Under the pieces are notes generated by a model. That model was not told where the DNA came from. It saw only the letters and a program-made list of their open reading frames with translations, and did not search any database. From Opitutales bacterium (GTDB lineage: Bacteria; Verrucomicrobiota; Verrucomicrobiia; Opitutales; Opitutaceae), in assembly GCA_021772595.1 (NCBI GenBank), contig JAJFLS010000454.1, positions 1 through 13,769 on the forward strand: 13,769 nucleotides of DNA. Reading direction: 5' to 3'. Every line of letters begins with the position of its first letter. The first letter of the stretch is position 1. Shown here in pieces: positions 6,831 to 13,769 of this stretch. A program made the translations under genes and the position numbers.

Positions 6831-9650
6831 CTATTTTGCGGTTACTCTGAAAATTCCGTTCATCGTCATCCAGTGGCCTGGAAAGGTACAGACGAAATGA
6901 TGATCGCCCGGCTCTTTGGGCGCGGAGAAATGCAACGTATGCGAGCCGCCGGATTGGACCACATAAGTGCCAGCCAGCACTTCCGGAACGTCCGGGGTGT
7001 AGTGTTTGTCGAACGCCTTCGGGTCGTTCATCATGGAAAACGAGAGTTCTCCGACTTTCTGCAAGTTCCCCTCCGTAACGAAAACCACATTGTGCGGCAT
7101 TACGTCAGGATTCTTGAATACCAGCTTGAGCGCTTCGCCCGCTTTGGCTTCGATCAACTTCGCGCTGAATTGAAGCGGACCGCTAACACCGAGCTCGATC
7201 GTACGCTCTCCCTCGACCAAGACTCCCGACTTCGTGTCTAATTTATTCTCATCCTTTGACTTTCGGATCCTCAGAGCGATCTCCGTCGACTTCCCTTCGA
7301 TCGGCTTTGCGAGGCCCGGAGCCCTAAACGCGTCGCCCAGTTCCAAAACGCTCGGAAACAAATCTGTCTTAAACGAAACGCCGTCGGTTCCGGTCAAGTG
7401 CATGCGAATATGCATTTGCATGACCGTTTCGATTTCGGGGATTTCAATAAAGAGCGACTTGCCGGAGTTAAGGACCTTCACTGAACGCACATCCAACACA
7501 TCGTGCCCCAAGGAATGCGGTTGCCGCTGAGAAAATTCGGGTGACCCGTATTGAGGCGCGTATTCATAATTCCATTGCTGGACAAAAAACTTGCGGAGCG
7601 CGGTCGATTTTTCCGGATTCAAAGGAGTTGAAAAATCGATACGGATGCCATTTGAGTGGACCTGAAATCCAATCGGGTCGCGGAATGGTTTGCCCGTATA
7701 GCGAACGCGCTGGAAGCAGCCGTCTGAAACGGAGTAGTCGCCCCACCCATCAATTCCCGTCAGATAAAGCTGCCCGTCATGAGGACCGATCGCTCCACGC
7801 ATCACGCCGCTCTGGAAATCGCCTTTGAGCGGTACGACCGCCCCCTGATGCCTTTTCGTGGAGTCGTCGCGCAAAACGAGAAAATGCGAAGAAGCGCCGA
7901 ACGAAATCCCAATGGTGTGATCGTCGAGCGGTCCCCAGCGGTTATCGTCCACATAAAGAAATCCGCCGGTCGAGTTGTCGATTCCACGCGGGATGTAGCA
8001 GAGCGGCGGAGAGATTTTGTCCCCAGGCTTTTCGCCTGTGTGACCGTAGAATTCGCCTTCATGAACGTCGATAACCATCGAAGCGGGAGTTTCTGTACCC
8101 TCTTGCGGCCCAACTAGAAAGCTCCCATTCGCGCCGGTTCCGACCCCCATGCAATTGCGAACGCCGTAGGCGTAGAAGTCCGTCGTGCGGTCTGGCTTGG
8201 TTCGATAAACATCCTTCCAATTAGCGAAGTAAAACGAGCCGTCTGCTCCCCGGACAAGGCCAAATGAGTGGCTATGGCTTTTGTCGCGCCCGAAAAAATC
8301 GTTAGCGTAGGTCTCATAGTAATCCGCTTCGCCGTCTTCGTTGAGATCGTGCAAACGGGTGATTTGTCCACGCTCCATGACGAAGATTCCGTCCTCGTCG
8401 ATGTGAATTCCCATCGGCTGATGAAGCCCCGCCGCAAAACGCTTCCAGGTCACCTTCTTAAGATCCTTGGTTAGCCCGGAGACCGCCCACATTTCCCCAG
8501 CGAGCGTCGCCACAAGCGCAGTTCCATTCTCTAGAAACCCGACACTCGTCAACTGCATGACGCTTTGAAACCCCGTTTCCGCCGGAATCGGTATGGTATC
8601 AATCACGTACGGGAGATTCTCGTCAGGAGCCGTCGACCCTGGCGCGATGAGTTTGATCGGCCATTGAAGCGGACCTCCCCTGGTCAGGCTCGAAAGATCC
8701 GATTTCGGAGCCGCCGCTGCGAATTTGGCGGCTGTCTCTAAAGAAGCGATCGCAATGCGCAGTGTAGTGTTTTTTTGGATCGCAGGAATCACAACGAAGA
8801 CGTTTCCATCGATCCGCATAACGTCAGCCATCCTTTCACCGCCATCGAAATGAACTGCGACGTTTAGATTTTCGGGAAGAGCGCCGAGCGAAAGTTCACC
8901 GCCAGTGAAACCCTCGGCGAAAGTAAGCGTGCGGACGAATACCGCTTCGCCTTCAACTAGTTCCGCCGACGGACTGTCGAGCACCGGTTTACCATCGATA
9001 CCGAATGAAAAAATGGCCCGGCCATTATGCCTGAAATAACCATGGTAGCTATATGCCGGAATCTGGCCGTTTCGCGTCCACTGGATCGATTTCTCGCGAT
9101 TCTCGAACCAGAGCTCTCCATCGGGCGCGGCATTCCTCGAGGTGCCCCACCGAAACGGATCAAAGGAGACAAATCCGCCTTGCCACAACATTGGATAGCT
9201 AAGCGTCTCCGGATCAAAGCAAACCGACAATTTCTGGTCCGTCCCTAAGTTGATTGCGATTCCTTTTCCAACCCCTAATTTCCCGTGACGAACTGTTTGC
9301 CCCAAAATGGGACCCATATCGATGTCGTTCCAACGTCCATCTTCATATCGATTCTGGTTATGCTTGCCCCAGTGGCCATGCAAGCCCGCATCCAGTCCTG
9401 GAAAAGCGGGTACAAGTTTCGATTGCGCTTCGTCGGCCATGTAGTAGTCCGCCTGGCGCTGGTAGAAATCGTATACGCGCGCCTCGTTGACTGTCGCGTC
9501 GGCATTAAGATGCTGATCGCGATTACCCGCAGGATCCACATAGGGATGCACCTCAGGCTTAGCGACATTCAAGTGGTCATGACCTTGCCCAGAAGCGAAA
9601 ACCGTTAGCAGTAAAATCGATAGGAAGGAGCTATTTCGGGTCTTTGTCAT
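6831..9650 (-). CDS. Secreted DUF6797-type beta-propeller protein with a C-terminal azurin-like copper domain
   Basis: A 939-residue protein, read as three parts. Residues 1-22 are a signal peptide (FLSILLLTVFASGQG). An N-terminal part (about 30-330) contains GLDAGLHGHWGKHNQNRYEDGRWNDID and a FDPFRWGT segment and fits the DUF6797 domain. The middle (about 345-710) resembles PVC propeller/glucose-dehydrogenase-like repeats: GFLENGTALVATLAGEMW, QPMGIHIDEDGIFVMERGQITRLHDLNEDGEADYYE, YGVRNCMGVGTG. The last ~105 residues form a cupredoxin. His853 (MPHNVVF), Cys921, His926 and Met930 (CTFPGHWMTM) match the four type-1 copper ligands of azurin, with C-x4-H-x3-M kept exactly. An oxidation reaction passing electrons through copper to a periplasmic acceptor is plausible; the substrate is unknown. 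It lies upstream of the MFS gene on the same strand but 226 bp away. No clear ribosome-binding site precedes the ATG. I am sure of the copper domain, fairly sure of the propeller, and less sure of the DUF6797 name. Confidence 0.88.
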   Translation of the reverse strand: MTKTRNSSFLSILLLTVFASGQGHDHLNVAKPEVHPYVDPAGNRDQHLNADATVNEARVYDFYQRQADYYMADEAQSKLVPAFPGLDAGLHGHWGKHNQNRYEDGRWNDIDMGPILGQTVRHGKLGVGKGIAINLGTDQKLSVCFDPETLSYPMLWQGGFVSFDPFRWGTSRNAAPDGELWFENREKSIQWTRNGQIPAYSYHGYFRHNGRAIFSFGIDGKPVLDSPSAELVEGEAVFVRTLTFAEGFTGGELSLGALPENLNVAVHFDGGERMADVMRIDGNVFVVIPAIQKNTTLRIAIASLETAAKFAAAAPKSDLSSLTRGGPLQWPIKLIAPGSTAPDENLPYVIDTIPIPAETGFQSVMQLTSVGFLENGTALVATLAGEMWAVSGLTKDLKKVTWKRFAAGLHQPMGIHIDEDGIFVMERGQITRLHDLNEDGEADYYETYANDFFGRDKSHSHSFGLVRGADGSFYFANWKDVYRTKPDRTTDFYAYGVRNCMGVGTGANGSFLVGPQEGTETPASMVIDVHEGEFYGHTGEKPGDKISPPLCYIPRGIDNSTGGFLYVDDNRWGPLDDHTIGISFGASSHFLVLRDDSTKRHQGAVVPLKGDFQSGVMRGAIGPHDGQLYLTGIDGWGDYSVSDGCFQRVRYTGKPFRDPIGFQVHSNGIRIDFSTPLNPEKSTALRKFFVQQWNYEYAPQYGSPEFSQRQPHSLGHDVLDVRSVKVLNSGKSLFIEIPEIETVMQMHIRMHLTGTDGVSFKTDLFPSVLELGDAFRAPGLAKPIEGKSTEIALRIRKSKDENKLDTKSGVLVEGERTIELGVSGPLQFSAKLIEAKAGEALKLVFKNPDVMPHNVVFVTEGNLQKVGELSFSMMNDPKAFDKHYTPDVPEVLAGTYVVQSGGSHTLHFSAPKEPGDHHFVCTFPGHWMTMNGIFRVTAK

Positions 9651-9986
9651 ACGAGTATTTGGAATAGTCAGGAATTCATTGAAATAGGTTTCGAGGCTAA
9701 GATGATCACCATCTAGTTCGGGCCAAGGACAAACTTCTTTCTTCGCAGGATGACCTGGCTACGCCATCGCCTTCCTCGTGCCCAATCTAGGTCCGACCGA
9801 AGACCGGATGTCTGAATCCGTTTTCGCAGCCTCCGTTTTTGGATCGACGCGAGCGAGTAATACTGGATTCTACTAAGTCAACAGTTGACTCATAAATGCC
9901 TCGAAACCTGTTGCCTATACTAGAAGAACAATAGACGATCACTACGCTTCGAACGTCCCCCCAATTCGCAAAAACGAAGAAATGCC
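9651..9986. other. 336-bp divergent intergenic region
   Basis: This spacer separates the starts of two divergent genes, the DUF6797/copper protein and the FAD oxidoreductase, so it should hold both promoters. A 15-bp palindrome lies at 9876-9890. TATACT at 9916-9921 is a good -10-like hexamer, but the TTGACT inside the palindrome is 25 bases from it, too far for a standard pair. A weak AGATG/CATCT hairpin lies at 9700-9714. A 21-codon frame starting MTWLRHR has no features of a real gene. I see nothing else. Confidence 0.5.
9876..9890. promoter_or_regulatory. Candidate operator: 15-bp palindrome AGTCAACAGTTGACT
   Basis: A perfect palindrome with 7-base arms about one central A, 97 bp before the oxidoreductase ATG. 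The GT...AC spacing resembles sites of dimeric regulators such as the GntR family. No regulator gene is in the window, so its owner cannot be named. Confidence 0.4.
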
Positions 9987-11810
9987 ATGACCATACCACG
10001 CAGAGAATTCATCAACCAGTTTAGCATCGCCTCAATGTCACTACTTGCCAGCCATCCGCTCTTCGGCAAGGTTGCGAAATCAGGCGACAAAAAATCAGTC
10101 CTCGTCGAGACTGCGCATTTTTCCAATATCGGCGGATGGATGCTGGACAACCAATTCGAGAATCATCTCGGATTTAGCTATCTACTAGCGCACGGGCTTG
10201 GCAAGCCGGTTGAAGACGCTCAAGCAGAAATGCGCTTCCCCAAGGCGGGACGCTACCACGTCTGGGCTTTAACTAAGAATTGGTGCCCTGGAGACTGGGA
10301 AGCGCCCGGTCGCTTCAATGTTACGGTTGGCGGCAAGTCGCTTTCGGAGACTTTTGGAACGCAAGATGACTGGACCTGGCAATCGGGCGGCACGGTGGAC
10401 GTTTCCGAAAGGCAACTTTCTACATCGATCGCGTTGAAGGATCTGACAGGCTTCGAAGGCCGTTGCTCAGCCGTTTACTTCAGTCTCGATCCAAACGACG
10501 CTCCTCCAATCGACCGCAAAACGCTTCCCAAATGGAGACGGGAAAAAGTGGGTCTCCCCTCCTCCTCAGTCGATCAAGGGCACTACGACCTAATCATCGT
10601 AGGCGGAGGAATCTCTGGATGCGCCGCCGCTATTGCAGCCGACTCTCAAGGCATCAAAATAGCCGTCATTCATAATCGACCCGTGCTCGGCGGAAACGCC
10701 AGTAGCGAAATTCGTGTTCATACAGAAGGCATTCACGGCCAAGCAGGAGACATCCTCGAAAAGATCGATACGCCGCACTACCCAAACTCTTCACCCGAAG
10801 CCCTCAAATCCGACATCAAGCGTATGGGCAACATGGCCTCGCTGAAGAACGTCGATTACTACCTCAGCCATACCATGGTTGCGGTTGGGATGAAGGAAGG
10901 TCGCATCCATTCCGTCAAAGCCATCGAAACCGCCAATGGAACCTTCAAGAGCTTTACGGCAACTCAATTTATCGACGCGACCGGCGACGGTTGGGTCGGC
11001 TACATGGCCGGGGCCGAATATCGATACGGTCGCGAGTCAAAGGACGAATTCGGCGAAGAATGGGAAGAGCACGGCGAGCTCTGGTCACCCGAAAAGCCTG
11101 ACAACCGCGTCATGGGCTCGAGCGTCATGTGGTACACGCGCTCCACCGATAGCCGAGTCGAATTTCCAGAGGTCCCCTGGGCCAAACCAGTAGCGAACAA
11201 CCACGTAGCCACCGAGGGCGAATGGCAGTGGGAATATTCCCACAACGACCTCCATCAGATTCATGATGCGGAAACGATTCGCGACCACATGTTCCGCGCC
11301 ATCTACGGATCCTATTCCAACGCGATCAAGCGCAGGCAGAATGCCAACATTGAATTGGACTGGATTTCTTTTCTCGTAGGCAAACGGGAGTCCCGCCGTA
11401 TCATGGGCCCCCATATATTCACCGGCACTGACGCGCGCGACTCAATCGAATTTCCGGATACAGTCGTTACCGAAAAACGAAAGATCGATGTACACTACCA
11501 GGAAAAGCTCCTGGGCCGGCCAGTAGATTTTCTATCTGAAGCGATATTCCAGAAGATCAAGAATACCTACTACTACATCCCCTACCGCTCTCTCTACTCC
11601 AAAGACGTGCCCAATCTACAAATGGCAGGGCGCTGCTTCAGCTGTTCCCACGTTGGACTCGGCGGGCCTAGGGTCATGAACACTTGCGGACAAATGGGAG
11701 TAGCCACCGGTTACGCGGCTGGGCTATGCGCTAAATACAACGCAGATCCCAAGCAAATTGGCGATGCCCACATCAGTGAGCTTCAAGGCTTTTGCGGTTA
11801 TTCAACCTAG
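9987..11810 (+). CDS. Tat-exported FAD-dependent oxidoreductase
   Basis: A 607-residue protein. PRREFINQF near the start (Arg5-Arg6) plus a short hydrophobic stretch looks like a Tat signal, so the enzyme is probably exported folded with its cofactor. Residues about 38-165 form an N-terminal beta-rich domain (LVETAHFSNIGGWMLD, then AEMRFPKAGRYHVWALTKNW) that resembles a carbohydrate-binding sandwich. The FAD domain opens at DLIIVGGGISG (G206-x-G208-x-x-G211), followed by RPVLGGNASSEIRVHTEG and by IDATGDGWVGYMAGAEYRYG (about 329-348). It closes with NLQMAGRCFSCSHVGLGGPRVMNTCGQMG, the usual C-terminal FAD contact. This is the FAD_oxidored type (PF12831-like) common in polysaccharide-degradation loci of PVC bacteria and Bacteroidetes. 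The substrate is unknown; an oxidised sugar or glycoside is a guess. The ATG at 9987 places the twin Arg correctly. Another plus-strand gene follows after 48 bp with no terminator between them, so they may be co-transcribed. Confidence 0.9.
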   Translation: MTIPRREFINQFSIASMSLLASHPLFGKVAKSGDKKSVLVETAHFSNIGGWMLDNQFENHLGFSYLLAHGLGKPVEDAQAEMRFPKAGRYHVWALTKNWCPGDWEAPGRFNVTVGGKSLSETFGTQDDWTWQSGGTVDVSERQLSTSIALKDLTGFEGRCSAVYFSLDPNDAPPIDRKTLPKWRREKVGLPSSSVDQGHYDLIIVGGGISGCAAAIAADSQGIKIAVIHNRPVLGGNASSEIRVHTEGIHGQAGDILEKIDTPHYPNSSPEALKSDIKRMGNMASLKNVDYYLSHTMVAVGMKEGRIHSVKAIETANGTFKSFTATQFIDATGDGWVGYMAGAEYRYGRESKDEFGEEWEEHGELWSPEKPDNRVMGSSVMWYTRSTDSRVEFPEVPWAKPVANNHVATEGEWQWEYSHNDLHQIHDAETIRDHMFRAIYGSYSNAIKRRQNANIELDWISFLVGKRESRRIMGPHIFTGTDARDSIEFPDTVVTEKRKIDVHYQEKLLGRPVDFLSEAIFQKIKNTYYYIPYRSLYSKDVPNLQMAGRCFSCSHVGLGGPRVMNTCGQMGVATGYAAGLCAKYNADPKQIGDAHISELQGFCGYST

Positions 11811-11858
11811 GATAAGGTATTGATCTAACCGATACGATTGGTTTCATTGCGTTCCTGC

Positions 11859-12920
11859 ATGAAGCACTACGTTAACTTTGCCCTGTTGTTCGCGTTCGCA
11901 ATCTTGATCGCGAGCGCTCTGTTGCGCTTCTTCCAGCCATTCAGCCTCGCGACAACTCGAGTACACATCGTTTTCGGTTCCCTCATTCTTTTGCTGGTTG
12001 GGCTGCACCTTTCATCGCGACTTGGCTATTTCTCCAGAATGCTCAAGGAACGCAAGTCCTCCTCGGCCGGACAACCCAGCTCTTTGAAATTGCTCGTTTT
12101 GCCGATCCTTACCTGCGGCTACCTTCTAGCTGCTTGTGTTCTTAGTTGGTGGCCTGCTCCGCAACTCCTGTCGCTTGGTTATGAAGTTAAAAATCGCGCC
12201 GCCATATTTCGCCCCGAAACGGGCACCGCAATTCGGACTCTTGACGACCATACACAACTGAAGCGTCAAACCGATGAGGATGCGTCCATTTTCGTAGAAA
12301 TCGAATGGGGTCCCGCCTATGATCCTGTAGCCGAATTTCCAACGCCCTTCGCTGGTGCGCGACCACAGATCGCTATCTGGGCGGAATCCTCAGTAGGCGC
12401 CCTTATCGAAACCTTTTTCGTGTCGGAAGAGAGCGCCTTTTCCGAGTCGTTCGAGTGGGATGGGAACGAACGTAGACGCGTAGATATTCTGCCCATCTGG
12501 CGGCATCAGTTCACCTTGGCGTCCGGCATTGAACCAGATGGCGATATTGACGCCTATTCCGGCGCGACCCCAGATCACAGTTTTTCAATTGCGAACTATC
12601 TGCACGAAGACCCAAACGGCTTCTATTTTAGCGTCGAAGTAAACGCCCCCAACGATCCCAACGAATTCTATCATTCGGAACAGTCAGAGAGCGAACTCGG
12701 CTATACACTTCCGGGAGTCGGGCAGCCCTCCATTTTCTACAGCGCCTATATCGATCCTGAAGATGATCGGAAATACTACCTCATGGAATTCGTTGGACAT
12801 GGCGGCAGCAGCAGTCAGCAAAGTGGCGAAATTTACTATGACTCCAAAGATCTTACGACAGCTCGGAATCTCATTGAAAAAATAATCGTGCGAGTAGAGC
12901 GATCTCAAGTGAATGAGTAA
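11859..12920 (+). CDS. Membrane protein with DUF4405-like helices fused to a DUF2271-like domain carrying an SGAT flavinylation-type motif
   Basis: A 353-residue protein starting at the ATG at 11859; a TTG 21 bases upstream in frame is less likely. The N-terminal half has three hydrophobic helices: about 7-23, 33-51 and 77-98. His36 and His50, 14 residues apart around the second helix, could be haem ligands as in DUF4405/PepSY-type membrane domains. After about residue 145 a periplasmic domain follows: SIFVEIEW, then RPQIAIWAESSVGALIETFFVS, then a LPIWRHQF segment, then D231-A-Y-S-G-A-T237. The AIW-E-x-G-x-I-E-T-x-F-V pattern and the W...DAYSGAT end agree with DUF2271 as I remember it. D-x-x-S-G-A-T also fits the Thr-linked FMN motif recognised by ApbE. 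The next gene, overlapping by 8 bases, is ApbE, which strongly supports a flavin-linked membrane electron-transfer role. Direct flavinylation of Thr237 is inference. The loops are acidic (many Asp and Glu). Confidence 0.78.
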   Translation: MKHYVNFALLFAFAILIASALLRFFQPFSLATTRVHIVFGSLILLLVGLHLSSRLGYFSRMLKERKSSSAGQPSSLKLLVLPILTCGYLLAACVLSWWPAPQLLSLGYEVKNRAAIFRPETGTAIRTLDDHTQLKRQTDEDASIFVEIEWGPAYDPVAEFPTPFAGARPQIAIWAESSVGALIETFFVSEESAFSESFEWDGNERRRVDILPIWRHQFTLASGIEPDGDIDAYSGATPDHSFSIANYLHEDPNGFYFSVEVNAPNDPNEFYHSEQSESELGYTLPGVGQPSIFYSAYIDPEDDRKYYLMEFVGHGGSSSQQSGEIYYDSKDLTTARNLIEKIIVRVERSQVNE

Positions 12921-13769
12921 TTTGCGCCGAAAACGCGGCCTCGTCCTCGCGTTCAGTCTGCTTTTTCCACTCTTGCCTCTTTCCTGCAAGAAACGCCCCA
13001 CCGTCGAGTACCTCAAGGGAAACACGATGGGGACCTACTACACGGTTCAGTATTGGGAATCGAATATTGTTCGCCCCCAAATATTAACTACAGAGATAGA
13101 AACCCTGTTAGACGAATTTGAAAACAAGCTTTCCAACTGGCGAAGTGGCAGCTGGATCAGCCAATTTAACGCCGCACCCGCAAATCAGTTTTCTCCTATA
13201 CCCGAATACGCCTATCCCGTTCTCGAGCTTTGCCTCGAACTCGCCGAGCTCTCAGACGGCGCCTTTGATCCCACGATCTCGCCTTTGATCGAACTTTGGG
13301 GGTTCGGCACGCAGCGAGGCGTCGACATTCCCAGCAAGCAAGCGATCCAAAACTCACTTGCGATGACTGGCTTTCGGAAACTCGTACTCGATCGCGAAAA
13401 CCGCGCCTTACTCAAAACCCAGGAAGAGGTTCAGCTCAATTGCTCCGCAGTTGCCAAAGGATACGCCGTCGATCTAGTCGCTCGAATCCTCGAAAATAGG
13501 GGTATCCAAAATTTCCTGATAAATATCGGGGGCGAAATTTCCGCCAAAGGAACAAACATTAATGGAGAGGTCTGGCGCGTCGGCATTCGCCCTCCTCGAC
13601 CGAACGGGAAACAAGCCAAGCCAGAAATCTTAATCCCCCTCACCGACCAATCCCTGGCCACGAGCGGCCACTCGCAACGGTCTTTCCTCTACGAAGGGAA
13701 GCGCTACTCCCATATCCTCAACGGGAAAACAGGTTTCCCCGTGTCCGCCGAAACAGCGAGCGCGACAGT
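12913..13769 (+). CDS. apbE: FAD:protein FMN transferase (ApbE), C-terminus cut by the window edge
   Basis: ApbE cleaves FAD and attaches FMN to a Thr or Ser of exported proteins. 285 residues are visible. MSNLRRKRGL plus LVLAFSLLFPLLPLSC25 is a lipoprotein-like signal with Cys25 as a possible lipid anchor; the lipobox is loose because Pro is at -3. Family marks in order: G37-N-T-M-G-T (37-41), ELSDGAFDPTISPLIELWGFG (112-132), SAVAKGYAVD (178-187), NIGGEISAKG (204-213), SLATSG (247-252) and YSHILNGKTGFPV (265-277). The C-terminal D-x-x-x-T magnesium site lies beyond the edge. Two positions depart from the common form: His253 where ATSG is usually followed by Asp or Asn, and N-G-K-T-G where D-P-x-T-G is usual. 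The ATG overlaps the last 8 bases of the DUF2271-type gene, so the two are probably translationally coupled and ApbE likely modifies that protein. Confidence 0.93.
   Translation, partial: MSNLRRKRGLVLAFSLLFPLLPLSCKKRPTVEYLKGNTMGTYYTVQYWESNIVRPQILTTEIETLLDEFENKLSNWRSGSWISQFNAAPANQFSPIPEYAYPVLELCLELAELSDGAFDPTISPLIELWGFGTQRGVDIPSKQAIQNSLAMTGFRKLVLDRENRALLKTQEEVQLNCSAVAKGYAVDLVARILENRGIQNFLINIGGEISAKGTNINGEVWRVGIRPPRPNGKQAKPEILIPLTDQSLATSGHSQRSFLYEGKRYSHILNGKTGFPVSAETASAT

Noticed and set aside
9885..9921. A sigma-70 promoter from TTGACT (9885-9890) and TATACT (9916-9921)
   Set aside because: The spacer is 25 bases, well above the usual 16-18, so the two hexamers do not form a standard promoter.

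Overview
The window looks like part of a chromosome from the Planctomycetota-Verrucomicrobiota group. A marine or polysaccharide-degrading verrucomicrobial bacterium (Opitutae-like) is the best guess. The reasons are the S1 sulfatases with signal peptides, a ThuA-like secreted protein, a DUF6797-type beta-propeller protein ending in an azurin-like copper domain, a trace of a Tat-exported DUF1552 gene, starts that mostly lack clear Shine-Dalgarno sequences, and several palindromic extragenic repeats. The taxonomy is inferred from gene content only.

Layout, left to right. (1) 1-2192, minus strand: a partial iduronate-2-sulfatase-like gene runs off the left edge, with a complete second sulfatase upstream of it. 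A small tandem repeat lies between them. (2) 2193-2761: a gene-poor stretch with a 46-codon truncated remnant of a DUF1552 gene and a cluster of hairpin-forming repeats. (3) 2762-3799, minus: a secreted ThuA-like protein, divergent from (4) 4008-5156, plus: a D-galactonate dehydratase (dgoD) that keeps every catalytic residue of the E. coli enzyme at the same numbering. (5) 5152-5228: a perfect 32-bp inverted repeat that contains the dgoD stop codon. (6) 5234-6604, minus: an MFS transporter of the organic-anion/sugar-acid type. (7) 6831-9650, minus: a 939-residue secreted DUF6797/propeller/cupredoxin protein. (8) 9987-11810, plus: a Tat-exported FAD-dependent oxidoreductase. (9) 11859-13769, plus: a membrane protein joining a DUF4405-like helical part to a DUF2271-like domain that carries a flavinylation-type SGAT motif. 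It overlaps an ApbE (FAD:protein FMN transferase) gene that runs off the right edge.

How they may work together (inference): sulfatases remove sulfate from an algal or animal glycan outside the cytoplasm. Oxidised sugars such as galactonate enter through the MFS carrier, and DgoD dehydrates galactonate to 2-keto-3-deoxygalactonate. The copper/propeller protein and the Tat oxidoreductase are candidate periplasmic redox enzymes of the same lifestyle. The right-hand pair looks like a separate membrane electron-transfer unit in which ApbE attaches FMN to its upstream partner. I see no tRNA, rRNA, CRISPR array, transposase or phage gene. The most unusual items are the DUF4405-DUF2271/ApbE pair, the three-part copper protein, the DUF1552 remnant beside a repeat cluster, and the inverted repeat joined to the dgoD stop codon.
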